Part shown: positions 46,797 to 59,895 of the stretch, piece by piece
Position numbering within the stretch: the stretch's first letter is position 1
How the letters are laid out: every line of letters starts with the position of its first letter
From: Uloborus plumipes
Taxonomy: Eukaryota > Arthropoda > Arachnida > Araneae > Uloboridae
Assembly: GCA_038373865.1 (NCBI GenBank)
Contig: JAXGGA010002389.1
Coordinates: 43,501 to 107,500 of the forward strand
Length of the DNA stretch: 64,000 nucleotides
Reading direction: 5' to 3'
The notes under the pieces: model-generated
What the model was told of the DNA's origin: nothing
What the model saw: only the letters and a program-made list of their open reading frames with translations
Database searches by the model: none
Program-made: the position numbers and the translations under genes

Positions 46797-48000
46797 TACA
46801 GTGCGTTTCGAAATGATAGGTCCACCAGTAAAAACGAAAGTTATGCTGGTAAAAAAGGTTGTATTGTGTACAAAGTACTATTTTATAAACTAGGTTACTT
46901 CATTCAATGTAAAATAGCTCATAAGTAACTTACAAATATTAGGAATAATGGGGAAAACTAAAATTAGATGAAACAGCTGTTTCAAAAAGATAGGTCCACT
47001 GAACCAAGCATCAAATACATGTTGAATTAATAAGAAATGTTTCTGATTTTTTTTCTGAATAAGCTCATAAATCTTATTTGGCATGGTTTCTACAAGTTTT
47101 TGCAAACAATCTGTCCCGATTTTTGACCATTCGGAGGAAATAGCCCTTTTTAAGTCTGCAGTACTGTTGCAGTGTCTTCCGCCTGCTTACACCTCTCACC
47201 GCGAGTATACCCCACATGTTTCCTACTAGATTCAGGTCGGGGCTGCAAGGTGGATAATCGATAATATGTACAACATTATCCAGACATCTTCCAAAAATGG
47301 ACTTTGCTGAGTTCAGAGGAGCATTGTCTGGTTGGATCAAGTAGAGTGTGCCCCCAATAGGTTCTGATTGTGGAATAAAATATTGTTCAAACAGCTTGTT
47401 ATAGCCAGCAGCAGTCAAACGATTGTCTACAAATGCTATATCAGTTTTTCCTGTCCCTCTGAATCGGGTACAAGCCATAACGGAACCACCATCGGCTTGC
47501 CTCTTCGAGAATATCTGTCTATCGTTACGCAGATTGTACCAGTAATAATGCCAACCATCTGGACCATCCAGGTTAAATTCATTTTTATCACTGAATATCA
47601 CACGATGCCTATCTTGTTTCCAGGACATCACGCAAATTTTAATCTCTTTTCTTTGTGCTTTTTAGTCAATTTCGGAGCGGCTTTTCTCTTCAAATAAACT
47701 AAACTGCCAAACTTCTTTACCGCTCTGTGGTCTATAGACTTTGATATTGAAGGGTTTAGTTGTGTGGCCAAAGTGGATATGCTCATTACTTCCAGTTTTT
47801 AGGTCCCTTACGATAGTGCTTCCTTGTCGGGTGTCACTTTTGATGGGCGGCCAGATGATTTTTTACTGCTATAAGCATTTTTAAATAGCAAAAAATTATT
47901 TGCAACACTTTGCGATCTGTTTAAAAGCTTGCCTATTTCTCTATTCGAAAACTTTGAATTTTACTTCAGCTGCGTCTTTTGTCAAAATAAGCTTAATTTT
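46797..48000 (-). mobile_element. Decayed Tc3-like transposon
   Basis: The left terminus is tacagtgcgtttcgaaatga followed by taggtcca (46797-46824), a Tc1/Tc3-type end. It encloses the pseudogene below. A second taggtccac word lies at about 46990. The right terminus is not found, so the element is probably truncated near 48000. Confidence 0.6.
46950..47930 (-). pseudogene. Tc3-like transposase pseudogene
   Basis: The 47631-47074 frame carries VIFSDKNEFNLDGPDGW with the first catalytic Asp, ADGGSVMACTRFRGTGKTD, then LIQPDNAPLN with the second Asp, then YPPCSPDLNLVGNMWGIL. In the family the last motif is SPDLNPIENLWG, so the third acidic residue is replaced by Gly. A frameshift near 47100 moves the C-terminus (LVETMPNKIYELIQKK) to another frame. 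Upstream, broken frames to about 47930 include DGRPPIKSDTRQGS, the usual linker region. Inactive by residue loss and frameshift. Confidence 0.85.
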
Positions 48001-49905
48001 GTGACTTAATTACATTGAATTTTACATTACTACATCTTAATGACAAGGAAAGTTGTTAAACAATATAAAAAATTTACTTATCAATGAATTTCCATAAAGA
48101 AATAGGTAAATAATACATGTAAATACAAATGTATATCTTGTGCATGAAAAGGTTTTGATGAGGGAGATTCATGGAAAGGTTTTTTTTTTTCTAAAATAAA
48201 ACTGTCTTGTTTATTGCGTATTGTTAATGTACCATAAAAATATACCCTTTCCTCGCTTTATTCTCAATTTAATTGCTTGGAATCAACGTTTATATATTAA
48301 ACATATCAAATTTGAAGGGACACTTGTCAGAAGAAGAGGAAATTTGCATCTGCCATGGTGATTTTCTGGTATCTTAATAAGTGTGGGAAGGCTTTATAGG
48401 TAGAGAGGTGGAAGAGGTGAAATATTTGAAATCAGTTAATAATATCGTATACATTTTTGATGAAATACACAGCGTAGAAATAAATATAAACAGTATAAAT
48501 ATATCTTGTTTCTACCATTCAATACATTTTAGATGAAAAAATTCTCAAAATCCTTCTACCTGAAAACAATCATATGCAACATATGATCTAAAATACATCT
48601 AAAAACCCTTTAAAAATTCCAAACCGCTCATACGATTGTAAAATGTATGTACCTAAAGTGATATTAAAATAAAATAATCAAAAACTAAGTAAGTTTAAAC
48701 GTTTCATATGGGTATTAATTTTACACACTGCCGAATCATTGGGGACATGATTATTATTAACATTTAGGAAAATACCTATGCATTTCCTAGACTAGATATT
48801 TTTAATATTGACATGCTTTGCACAGTTTTATTTATCATTTATTTGACTTTTTAGGTTCAAATAAAATGCAAAAGGAAAGACCTAAAGCTCCAAAGAAAAC
48901 TTATTCTTCAGTTCTTCTTGTCTTACAAACATAAATCTGGGTTAACATTGAAAAGTAATAAATGGAATTAAAATCCTAATCCAACTAACCAGTAAAAAAC
49001 AAGCACAGAAGAAAATATTTCGCTCTGTTCCCCACCCATTTTCCGATTCTTTTTCATTTCATGCAAATGCTTTCCGCCCAATTTAATTTAGTTCCTATTA
49101 AACAATGACGCATCGTTCATTAGACCTTCCATTAATCAACAAATGCTTATGCAACAGTTTTCGCTGCCTTTTAATTTTTTTCCCTTCTGAATTTGTGCCG
49201 TTCCGTTGCATTTCCATCATTGTTTACTTAATTAGAACAGCACAAAAAGCAATTTTTAGGGCTGCTTTCTCGTTTAATTTATTATTTTTTAATTTTCGAT
49301 TCAGTTTGCCAAGTTGGCGATAGACTCAAAAGCAAAAAATGTCGAGACTATTTTTCTTATACATTATTCATATAAAACATCGAAATGTTTTCTTTAACTT
49401 TAAGAGCTTCAAAGGTAATTTCTATTACTTTGATGACATTTAAAAAGAAATGTTACTAAAGAGAAATTGTATTTACAAACAGAAAGTTTTGTCTTAATAC
49501 ATGGAAACAATTCAATTCAAATCTAAGCAACAAATCGATTGTTGCTATTGTTAAAAAGTTTATGTGTGACATGTGTTCAATTTTGTCTTCGATGTCTACT
49601 AGTCTGCGTGAATGTTTTATTTTTTTTTCTAACTAAGCAGACATTTTTACTCATTATTGGCGTTACCCAGACGCATTTTGTCTTATCTTTGCAGTTTTTT
49701 TTCTTGGCTATTTTACTGACTTTAATGCATCGTTTACAGACATAAAAATTTACACGAATTTTACATTCATTGTACAATGGCCCTTTTTATAGGTCCTAGA
49801 TACGTATCATACGTATTTGTACAGCAGTTACCATTATAATTTCAATTACAAACAGGCAGATATATCTTTACAATTTTCTTTTTAAGTGAAAGCCCATAAC
49901 CTAAA
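48001..49905. other. AT-rich stretch, no gene recognised
   Basis: At 49040-49320 there are homeodomain- and POU-type words (atgcaaat at 49061-49068, cttaattaga at about 49228). They are compatible with regulatory DNA but also common by chance in AT-rich sequence. Confidence 0.35.
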
Positions 49906-50370
49906 CTAGTTTTTTACATAGTTTCCATCAATTTTAAGGCATTCATCATAACTCTAAAATCAGTTTTTGAAGTCCCATTACAAAGAAATCTACCCCCTGC
50001 TTCATCAGCCACTGAATTACGGTCATTTTGACATTGTTCCTATTGCTATAAAGCAGGCCGCCGAGGTGATGGTTCGAGTGCAAAAACAAGTGGTAGTCAC
50101 TGGGTGCTAGATCTGGGCTGCTTTTGCATCAAACCTTGAGAAATGACCTAAGGTCCGTTTCTCGTTCATGAGCAGTACAGTGGCACACGAACTCACTTCC
50201 TAACCATCCCATCGCTTATAATGTTTTCTCCAGAATGTTTAAGAAACATTTCGATGAATACCGATAGCCTTTAATCCTTTTGGCGTTAAAAAATGAATTG
50301 CTGCACCTTTCAGTAGGTGGGATTCTTTTTCGGTGGAAGCATTGGAATTATTATTTAACACCGTAAACAT
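49906..50370 (-). pseudogene. Mariner transposase remnant with internal deletion
   Basis: On the minus strand, ATG at 50370 opens a frame with AAIHFLTPKGLKAIGIHR, matching the mariner N-terminal HTH. It then stops and shifts. The next recognisable part is DLAPSDYHLFLHSNHHLGG (around 50105-50049), the C-terminal catalytic motif including its third Asp, followed by VIQWLMKQGVDFFVMGLQKL. The middle of the protein, with the first two catalytic Asp, is missing. It is an old, deleted mariner copy. Its TIRs were not located. Confidence 0.75.
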
Positions 50371-50375
50371 GATTA

Positions 50376-52467
50376 AAACTGGCCAGAACTACAGCTGTGG
50401 CATGAAAAAAGTTGTAGGTACGCAGCGAGCATGCGCGGAACGCCAACTATTGGAGTGAAATAAAATTTCAGGGGGGGGGGGCGTCTATACTTTTTTTTTC
50501 ATATTCTAGATGGCAGTTTGTCTTTGTGTAAGCAACAACATGAGTGACTTTACCTGTGTTTTGATAGTACAAATAATTTCCATCTTGTCCGCTCCTCCAA
50601 ATCTTGCTCTCCCTTCCTCTACATTATGATGATTTATGGGAAAATAAGTTTCTTTACTTTGTTGAAAAGTTTAATACTGTCTTATTACAAAATCATAATT
50701 TCGAAATGAATAACATTTCCTCTCTAACACAAGTTATAAAAATTTTATTGTAGTCAGAGTCAGAAATATTCACCAATACAGACTTTTATTAAAAATAGTT
50801 GGGCTCCTTGCAATTTTTATACGCTCGAAACTCCTAGGATCATGTTTAGCCTACGAGAGGCTCCTGATATAGATTTTTGAGTAAAATTGCTCCAATGAAA
50901 TAGTGAAAAACTTTTCACCTCGTTCACTTCTGCTTCCTCGCAGCCATAAAGATGCATCTTTAGGAGCTTATTGCCAGAAATGAAACATTTCCCCAAAATT
51001 GCCTATTTCCTTTCGCCATTGCCCTCTAATGTGGCTCATTTTATGTGGATTGTTTTACGATACAAGGCAAAATGTGAAATGGGAAGTTTCTTGGGATTTC
51101 TTTTCCGTGCTGAAAGGAATATGAGACGCAGTGCATAAAACGTGAGTTTGAACTAGAGTCTTGCAGTACAATGCAAAATCGATGAAGAGTAGTTAGATAC
51201 AATACTGGGGAGCTGAGGGAAGAAAGAAATTAAATGCGCTTTTCTTCAGTTGTCGGTGAACTTTTGCATTTGAGAGGAGAATTTTATTTTGAAAACATGT
51301 AAATACATTTTTGACTTAAAAATGTTTTTTATAAGACTCAAGTAAGTTTATTGGAAAATATAATATTCCAGTTCTATACGTTTTAATGGGTCGGTAATTT
51401 TTTAAAAAAAGTGCTGTGTAAAATAACTGCCGTTTGATAGTTGATAATGCGTAGGTGCAAAGCAAAAAACCTGGTTTTGGATTTCCTTCTACATTTCGCA
51501 GATTTTATTACTAAGTTTAGGATTTTAGAGCAACTTTTATGAAAAGGATTTGTTTTGAAATAAAATGTTATAAAATGAAGCAAGGAAAGGAAACAAAAAA
51601 AAAAAAGGGAAAGCTTTCAGGCCATTAAATGCATTTGCGAAAATGTAAATAAATAAAAATAATGATCTTTTTTTTTCAATTTACCCAAAAAGTTGAATGC
51701 CAATATTTTCTACAGTCACATAGTGAGTCACACTCGATTAATGTCGAATTAAGTATACAGGCATTAGGTTTGAAATGCATTCAATATAGATCGTTTAATT
51801 ACCCTGGAGCTAAGATCAGCCTCTTCGCTCCAAAAACTAGTGAAAATCTAGTAAACTTTATGTAAAAACATTGTAATTCTACTATAACATACAAATAAAT
51901 ACTAAATCAGAAAATGTCTGAAAATAATTTAAAAGCACTTAATTAGTAATGGTATTACTTTATGAATGCAGTCACTTTTTGATGTACCCGCTTAAAGTTA
52001 TTTCAATAAAATATGTTCAAAATATTCATTATGGTACTAAAGTTACTAGGGTCCCTAAATCGTGGCTTACACTAGAATCGCGCACTCAACGGGTGTAAAG
52101 ATAATTAAAACTTTCACACAACCCATTAAAACTAATATACAAAATGATATTTATGCTGACAGATTAGCTGAACTAAGTAAAATATGTTTTTATTTGTATT
52201 TTTGAATTATGTTCGGGGTCCTTATGTTATGGGGTTCTGCTCACAGTTGTGAAATTTGTTGCATATTTCATCTTCCCCTGTTGTTCTACACAGTAAAATT
52301 AACATCAACAGAGTTATGAATTCTTTGTTAATGGAAGATTTTCTCCAACTTTTTAATTATTGCAATATGTTGTTTTTGACTTTCTTGGAGCTTATCTGTG
52401 CGCAAAATTTTGTAATAAACTTAATAAGGGTTCTAAATGCTTTAGGTTCTTTTGTAGATCATTAAAT
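50376..52467. other. AT-rich stretch, no gene recognised
   Basis: There is a G run at 50471-50480. No gene. Confidence 0.45.
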
Positions 52468-52609
52468 CTGTACCTCAGAACCAGACTAACGTAAGTCCAT
52501 TTTCGTCATTTTTCAGTAGAGGGGAAAAACGATGTATTCGACAATCGTTTTTCCCCTCTACCGAAAAATGACGAAAATGGACTTACGTTAGTCTGGTTCT
52601 GAGGTACAG
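52468..52609. repeat. Near-perfect 66-bp palindrome
   Basis: The arms 52468-52533 and 52544-52609 are inverse copies with a single mismatch and a 10-base loop (gtattcgaca). The arm starts ctgtacctcagaaccagac and contains cgtaagtccattttcgtc. A CA-rich microsatellite follows at 52618-52642. A transcript would form a very long stable hairpin. It may be a MITE whose two arms are nearly the whole element. Confidence 0.9.
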
Positions 52610-52642
52610 AAATGACGCGCGCACACACACATACACATACAC

Positions 52643-55600
52643 TAAAAAAACTTTTTTTCATAGTGAGTGAGCAAACTCTTTCAATGCACCTTCCAGTATT
52701 ATAAGATATTGAATAATTAATTTTCTCTTTAAAATTAGTATCAACTGATTTCTTCTTTTTTAAATGTTTAATACGTAGTCAAGCATTGAAATAATAAGGC
52801 AATCCAGGAAAACTTGTTTTATTTGTATGCAAAAATTTATTAATCTACGATAGATCGCATGATGAGTAAAATATATGCTAAATAAAAAAAAATACATAAC
52901 ATAGGTTTAATTTCTAAATCTATTTGACTTCCATTTTTTCTTAGTAGATGAAACTACCAGTAAGCGGATCTCTAACGAATGAATTTACGAGTTGACTGCA
53001 CTTTTTTGCTAGAGTTTTAATTTAACTTTGTTATGGTTTTAGTCGTTTGGAGAGATGAGAATTACACTTGCTTGTGTAAATACAATCTAAACTGGTTTTA
53101 TTGCAAGCGGTAATTGTTCAAATAGTAACTTTCACCCAAATTTATTATTTCCTATCAAAAATAAAAAAAATAAATCACATTTACTTAAAAAAAAATAATG
53201 CTAATATCTATGGAATATTTATAAGGGCAACCTCTTGTGCTTTGTAATCAACGTCCCTTTGTTTTTATTTGAGCCATCAAATAAAGCCAAAAACTTAACA
53301 ATAAAACTTCAAAGATTGGCAAGATGTTTTCTAGACTTTTCCTCCTTTATTTGCTCCTCGTTCCTACACATTTGCCTATCACACCATTCTGTCGTTACTT
53401 AATGTAAAATTTATGAAAATTTTACGGCCGTAGCCATAATTACAACCCAAAGGCTCATTAAACTTTCACATCGAAATAAAAATCAGTGCCTTCCAACTTC
53501 AAAAAAAGAATATTATTTTTCCCTTCTCCGTACCGCTTTGGGTTATTAGGATTATTTAATTTTGAGACGAAACTTTTATGTGTTATTCCGCCATCTAACG
53601 ACGCCGCAATTTCATCTCGGAATGAAAATTCCGCCAACCTCCTTAAGCGTAAACAATGATTGTTAAATTCTGTTTAGAAGAGAAAAACAGAAGTTAGAGA
53701 GTACATGTTTCACATATGAAATATTTTTATGGATTTCTGATTCCGTTGTAGTTTTCGTTTCGTTATTAATGCCGTCATTGCGTTGGATTTCATTTTATGA
53801 CCCGTTTATTTCTTGTGTTTTTGTTTTGATGATGTGAAGTTGTCAGAAGTATTTGGTACAATAGGAGTGATTTTTCTTGATTATAGTATAGTATTTTATA
53901 ACAATTGTAAAATATAATAGCATAGCTTTTTCAAATAGGAAAAATATTTTATTGCATTATTAGTAAATTTCAGTTTGAAATGTTTTAATTGCTTATGTTT
54001 ATCCAACTATTTGTTATGTAAACATAATTTTTATGATAATTGTAAACATTTACATGGCGTGATGTACTGCACAGGTTTTTTTGTTTATTTTTGTTTGTGT
54101 GACGTATAGAGTGCTCTCAGAAACATATACACCAACACATAGACACCGACACATAAATTCACTCACTTACAAATGCAATTTCAGAAATGATTGAAACATA
54201 GTCCAAATCTCAATCGTAAATCCGTCAAATGTGTAAAATCAAATTTTGAATTATTATTGTTTTCTTCGCGTATTTTGAACATAGAAAACTAAAAACAAAA
54301 CAAGTACGTAACATTGATTGGATATTCTGAAAAACAATAACGGTTAATAATATAAAGTACAAAATAAATTTGAAGACACGTGAAAGTTTCTAAAATTAAT
54401 TAATCAGAAAAAATTATGCTGTTGGAGCCTCTCTGGAAATGTATTTTTAAACTTTAAAAGTAGTTACCTCCTATATCTTCACACACTTTAGTACCCCCAG
54501 TACCTACCACATTTCGTGGTTTAACCGGGATAGGGCCTTGAAGTACCTCCTATATCACAAGAAAAATTAGAACTTCAGTACCAATTAAATAATAATGTAA
54601 ATGAAAGTCGCTACTTAACTTTGCAACGCATTTTTTATTAGCTCCCTTTAAAGTTTCAGAAAGGTCTGAATTTTGCCTTCCCAAATGCTCGTAGAAATAA
54701 AAAAAAATATTGAACTATGAAGACATTTGACGAGTTGGATATAGAAGTGCGTATTCTAAATTTACTGCTACATTCCACACAAAAACACAAATGCCAAAAT
54801 GAGTAGTAATAGCAATAATGTATTACTTTAAATTATTTCAAACGTATTTATATGATAAAGCATTTTCTTCAGAAACCTCATAATTTGTTCTTCTTTATTT
54901 TTCGTGTTATATATTTTACTCATAATCAATTCCGCATATTGCACATAGAAATCACCATGGTTTGATAGTGGAGATTGCTATCATTTCTGAAAAAGATTCC
55001 GCAAAAATATGTTTACTGGAAACTTTTCTTTAGATAAAGCATCATATCATATTTCTTTGCTAACAGAAATCAATAATACTTTTTTAACTAACGAAATAAA
55101 TACTCATCTTATAATGGATGTACACAAGGAATTATTTACAATTTATACAAAAAGATTCGTCAGCTTAGCAGCACTTCTCCCAATAATTTAAAAACTTATA
55201 TTTTTTACTCAAAAACTTTGCAATCCTGAACCTATAAAGATTAATTAAATATTTCAAAGAAACCTTAATTAACGTGTGAAATAAACTGCAGCAATACAAC
55301 ATATTCAATACTGTTACCCTAACAACATACATCACACATATTAATTCAAAACACAAGATACATATTAATTTAAGATAAGTACCTCATTAGTTTTAATTGA
55401 CCCTTTAACCAACATAAAATGAGCCTTTGTCCCATTCCCGTTTTACAAGCGTAGCCATTTTTACATCCCCCCCCCCTTTTCCATCGTGAGCGGTAAAAGG
55501 TCAATTCAACCCGTCTTGCCTTTGTAGATGAAAATTAAATTTTACCGTTACTAGCTGCTGCCAAAAGCTTTCATTGTGACGTGTAACTCCACTAATCGCT

Positions 55601-56353
55601 TTTATACCTTCGAGCGACATTCAGCGGACGTTAGATCAAATGGACAACTCTCGTCAATATTGCAGCGAGACGGGGGAACTAAGGAGTTGAGGTGGAAACA
55701 GAGCGGGCGAGAACAAACCGTTCGCGCGTAACAGGCTAGGGAACTGTTTTGAAATAAATTTCTGGAGAGGCATTGCGATAATCCAGAACAATTGGCAAAT
55801 AACAGTTTGCAAAAGCAATCTTGAAGAGCACAATGGTGTATTTTCAGTAGTATCACTTGTGACAAATTTATGTTAGGGCATTTTAAATTATACATTTTAT
55901 AAAGCGGAAATGGGAACGTCATTCACTTGATAATGAGTATTTTTTAAGTAAATGTTTGATAAATCAAACTTTTTCGACTATTTTAATTGGTTCCGGTTTT
56001 GTCTTCTATTGATAATGCAGACTTAAAAATGTAATTAAAAAACTATAACAAAAGCAGAATAAAGAAATAATAGTTCACAGCCTATTATAAATTAATTTTT
56101 TTCAAAGTAACTCTTTTTTAAGCAATCAACATTGCTTTTTTTTTTTTTACTTGATCGAAAGAAATGCGTCTATGCAAGCAATTAGCACGACGGCAAGAAT
56201 TACTGCAGCCAGTTGTTTTAATATTTTTTGAAAAGAGAATATTCATGTTAAAAAGTCATGTTAATAGTCATGTTAAAAAGTCGTCATAGGTCTGCTTTCA
56301 TCTTTTTCTCAAGGCTTAACTAAAGCATTTTTTAAACTAAAGAACTGGTATAT
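52643..56353. other. AT-rich stretch, no gene recognised
   Basis: Two less AT-rich patches, about 53395-53660 and 55440-55740, might be conserved non-coding sequence, but I see no coding frame or repeat structure. The 106-codon minus ORF at 55602-55922 has no domain. Confidence 0.4.
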
Positions 56354-56360
56354 TTAAGGA

Positions 56361-56441
56361 AACCACGTTTTTTCATTAAACACGCACACATACACAAGCA
56401 ACCACGTTTTTTTCATTAAACACGCACACATACACAAGCAG
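56361..56441 (+). repeat. Two tandem 40-bp units
   Basis: The unit aaccacgttttttcattaaa followed by cacgcacacatacacaagc is repeated twice, the second with one more T. Confidence 0.9.
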
Positions 56442-56870
56442 AGACTGATACAAACTACCATTTTAGGGAGGAGGGCATGCTGACGACGGTTTGAAGCACG
56501 TGAAATTCTTAGGTATCAATAAAAATCACCTAATCGGGGCCTCAATAAGGGACCTGATAGGCAAAACTTTACTAAGTTAATGAGCAAAGAAAAAAAGCCT
56601 TTCCATTCATTGATTATTTCAAAAAATAATCAATAAATGGAAAATATTAACTTCACTTGTTTGCATTTTATTCATAAAGTGTTTGAACAGAATGGACATA
56701 TACTGTTGCTGGCGATTGAGGGGGAAAGGTCATGAAGCCCATTAAACTTCCCCAGTATTTGCCCCTGATTACACCCTCACACACAAACTAGCGTACACAT
56801 ACACAAGCATGGGCACGCATGCTAGAGAAGGTTTGTTGTGTGTAGACGACGGTTTTACCTAAAGATGATG

Positions 56871-57421
56871 TACAGTGAACTCTCACTTATACGCCGCCTC
56901 ATTTATGCGCCTTTTTCACTTATACGACGATTTTAAATGGCCCCAGCACATTCCATAGCAAAATAATGATAGTATCGTTCGTTTATGCGTCGCTCTAAAG
57001 ATAAATATTTCACTTATGCGCCAAATTTTCCCTAAAATGTATGAAAATTTATTTATTTTCTTTAAAAAATAAGCATTTTTACTTTCCTCTTTAATCTTTC
57101 GCATTTATTGCTCATGGAAGGCATTTTTTCTGCATGAGCTAGAGTTCGGAGAGGGACAATTATCTATTATGCATCGTTTTAAAGGGAACAGTTTGTAATT
57201 TGGTATGCTACAACTTTTGTTTTCTCTTTATCATTATAGTTACGTTACCAAACTGTAGTGATATGTCCCTTTTCTACAGAAACATTCTTAATCACTCTCT
57301 CATTAGAACCTATGTTGCGTTTTAGTCCTTTAAATAGGCTTGTTCACTTATACGTCTCTCTCACTTATGCGCCTTTTTTTGTTGGTCCCTAGGGCAAGCG
57401 CATAAGTGAGGGTTTACTGTA
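56871..57421. mobile_element. Tigger-like MITE, 551 bp
   Basis: The ends are tacagtgaactctcacttat and, from the right, tacagtaaaccctcacttat, each followed by gcgcc-like sequence. Inserted at TA. This 'CAGTRAACYCTCACTTA' style is typical of Tigger/pogo-derived elements. Internal words such as cacttatgcgcc recur near both ends. No coding. Confidence 0.75.
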
Positions 57422-57930
57422 TATAGTACATATGGTCTCTGATATAGATCGATTCCGGGGATAGGAGCAATGTGTAGAAACAAGAAACTCAATGAGTAAA
57501 GTCCTATCTAATTTCGTGATTGTGCACTACATAATGTGAATTCTACTCATCAAAATGTAACATATTATCATTTTTCGAATTCCTTTCATTAATTGACTGT
57601 GACGTATGTTATTACACCCATAATTATCACCATCAGTTATCGTCATAGTCATTATATTCACTATAATAATCATTACTATTGTTATTATCAACTATTATCA
57701 ATCCATTATTAAGCAAGCACTAAAATCTTTATTTTATGGTGCAATCTACTAGCAATGATTTATAATTCAATCATCTAAAAACATCTTATTTCTTTTCATC
57801 ACCATGTTTACATATTCAGATCGGATTGTAAAATCTTCACATTTGCTCCGCTTGCACCAGAAATAGAACTCACGAAGCAGGATTGATATTGTAATGAACA
57901 ACTGAGTTACTGATTTTAAATGTATCTGTA
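57422..57930. other. No gene; ATT-rich simple repeat
   Basis: Degenerate att/atc trinucleotide repeats occupy about 57610-57715. Nothing else. Confidence 0.5.
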
Positions 57931-58843
57931 CACTGCAAAAGAAGCTGTTGTTTTTACAATATAGTACTGGCAGCAGAGGTTCCAGTTTAAAAGAAAAAGG
58001 AATAAATTGTAAAAGTATCTATTTTACAGTTTATTACTCTAAAACAAACAATTTTAGTTTAATATAAAATTAGCGATTTTACCATAAAAGTTGCTGTATT
58101 ATACTGTAAAAACAACAATGTAATATTGGCAGCAGAAGTTCCTGTTTAAGCAATCAATGCCTGGCTTTTTTTTTCAAAGATATTTTGTATACTGGTTACA
58201 AATAGGGTTTAATAAACAGGAAAAGTAATTGAAAAAATATCATGTGAAAAATAAATGTTTTATTAAGGAAAAAAAAAATCGTCAATCAAAAGTTACGATA
58301 GACACCAGAGGGTACATACTTTGTTTACTATTTTTTTTTCTGACAATGATATAATATTTATAAAGGCATTTTATAAGAAGAAATAAAAACAGCAATTAAT
58401 ATAAACTGGGAAGCTGGGAGTAATTTAAAAGAAATAGCTTTTTGTTCTTGGGATTGTGAACGATGTAATTCTTGATAAAGATCATCTTAAAACTTCTACA
58501 GAACACATTTTACAATGGTTATGTGCTTCAATCTGTTAATAAAGAATTGAAACAATACCAAGCTACTAATTAAACACTATTATTTGGTTGAAATGTTCAT
58601 TTTTGAGAAATGCAGACTCATTTTTTGGACCGTCCCTAAAAAGGGATGCTAGGCATTAATGGGTTAAAACTGTAAAATTAACACTAACAAACTGTGAAAC
58701 TAGCAATTTTACAGTTTATTACAGTAAACTATCAATTTAATAGTTTACTACTGTGAAATTAGCAATTTTACAGTTTATTACTGTAAAGTCAGTGTAAAAT
58801 TAGCTGTATTATACTGTAAAAACAACATCTATTTTTTACAGTG
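57931..58843 (+). mobile_element. ACTGTAAAA-type MITE, copy 3, interrupted
   Basis: It starts cactgcaaaagaagctgttg and ends acaacatctattttttacag + tg, flanked by TA on both sides. It has the word ctggcagcag(a)ggttcc and runs of ttttacagt units. A second element at TTAA (58146-58667) splits it; removing that insertion rejoins gttcctgtttaa with aactgtaaaatt, matching the uninterrupted copies. Confidence 0.75.
58146..58667. mobile_element. piggyBac-like MITE nested in copy 3
   Basis: It is bounded by TTAA at 58146-58149 and 58664-58667. The ends ttaagcaatcaatgcctggc and, from the right, ttaacccattaatgcctagc match at 16 of 20 positions. No coding frame. The TTAA target and end style point to piggyBac. 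Confidence 0.65.
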
Positions 58844-59644
58844 TAGATATTCAATATTCGTGTTTTTTTTTAATTTTAAATGTTAGAGAGAAGCGTCTCT
58901 CTTTATTGCAAAGCTATATGCGAAAATATGCAGACGAATTCATTTCTATGGATTTACTTATAAATATTCCGTGGGTGCAATTTCGCTGCTATTAAGTTTT
59001 GCTATTATTATATAGAATAATATGATGTACCGACAATACGTAGATAAAATGGCTGTAGCCTTTATACTTCTAGTAAATATATATCTAGTTTCATTCCATT
59101 CAAATCGTTTAATTGTCTCCGCTTATTTAATCGTGTAATCCAGTCCTTTCTTGCGCTTCAGCACACAAATATTTTGTTTATCACTTGGCAGTCTGAAATC
59201 ATCACATTATTTTTTGCTTAATGATCTAAAATGAATTTTTATTTCATAAGTCAGTACCTAAATGTGAAATACTTCAATATTGTTTTAAACGATGTAGCTC
59301 AAATTTGATTGTAGGCTATTTAAGAAGAACATTTGATATGATATTTTATGTATAATTTTGAAGGACCCAAACTCTAATACTCTCTATACATGTGAACAAG
59401 TTAGGAACAACTTTAGTATTTAAAAAACAACAGAGTAATAACTTTATTCATATTGCGAATGAATCTTACTCATAAGTAATATTATTACAGCAAGGGAGTG
59501 AATTAGTGCATGCAAAAAGTAAATATTTTGCTCAATTGCAATTTTTTTTCTAGGTTTAATGACTGCTGTTTTAAATACATATACGTACAGATTGGCACTT
59601 TATAAAAGGAAATATTAAATCAAGAAAAAAAATATATATATATA
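58844..59644. other. AT-rich stretch, nothing recognised
   Basis: No gene or repeat is supported here. Confidence 0.5.
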
Positions 59645-59820
59645 TACAGTCGACGCTCGTTATAACGACCACACGTTATAAAGACCATCCTAATATAACG
59701 ACCTGTAAGAAAACCCCCAACTGTATCCCAATATACTCTATGTTCTACCTCTTATAGCGACCACTCGTTATAAAGACCGTTTTCTGTAGGACGGAGACGG
59801 TTGTTATATCGAGCGTCGAC

Positions 59821-59824
<4 letters not shown>
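59645..59824. mobile_element. 180-bp MITE inserted in a TA microsatellite
   Basis: The ends are tacagtcgacgctcgttata and, from the right, tacagtcgacgctcgatata; the TIR runs about 25 bp and continues into the body as cgttataaagacc words near both ends. The element is Tigger-like in style and has TA on both sides. Non-coding. Confidence 0.85.

Positions 59825-59825
<1 letters not shown>

Positions 59826-59893
<68 letters not shown>
59826..59893. repeat. (TA)n microsatellite
   Basis: About 34 uninterrupted TA units follow the MITE. A shorter run precedes it, so the MITE split a TA tract. Confidence 0.95.

Positions 59894-59895
<2 letters not shown>

Noticed and set aside
55602..55922. 106-codon minus ORF
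   Set aside because: No recognised domain, low-quality start context; the region is more likely non-coding.
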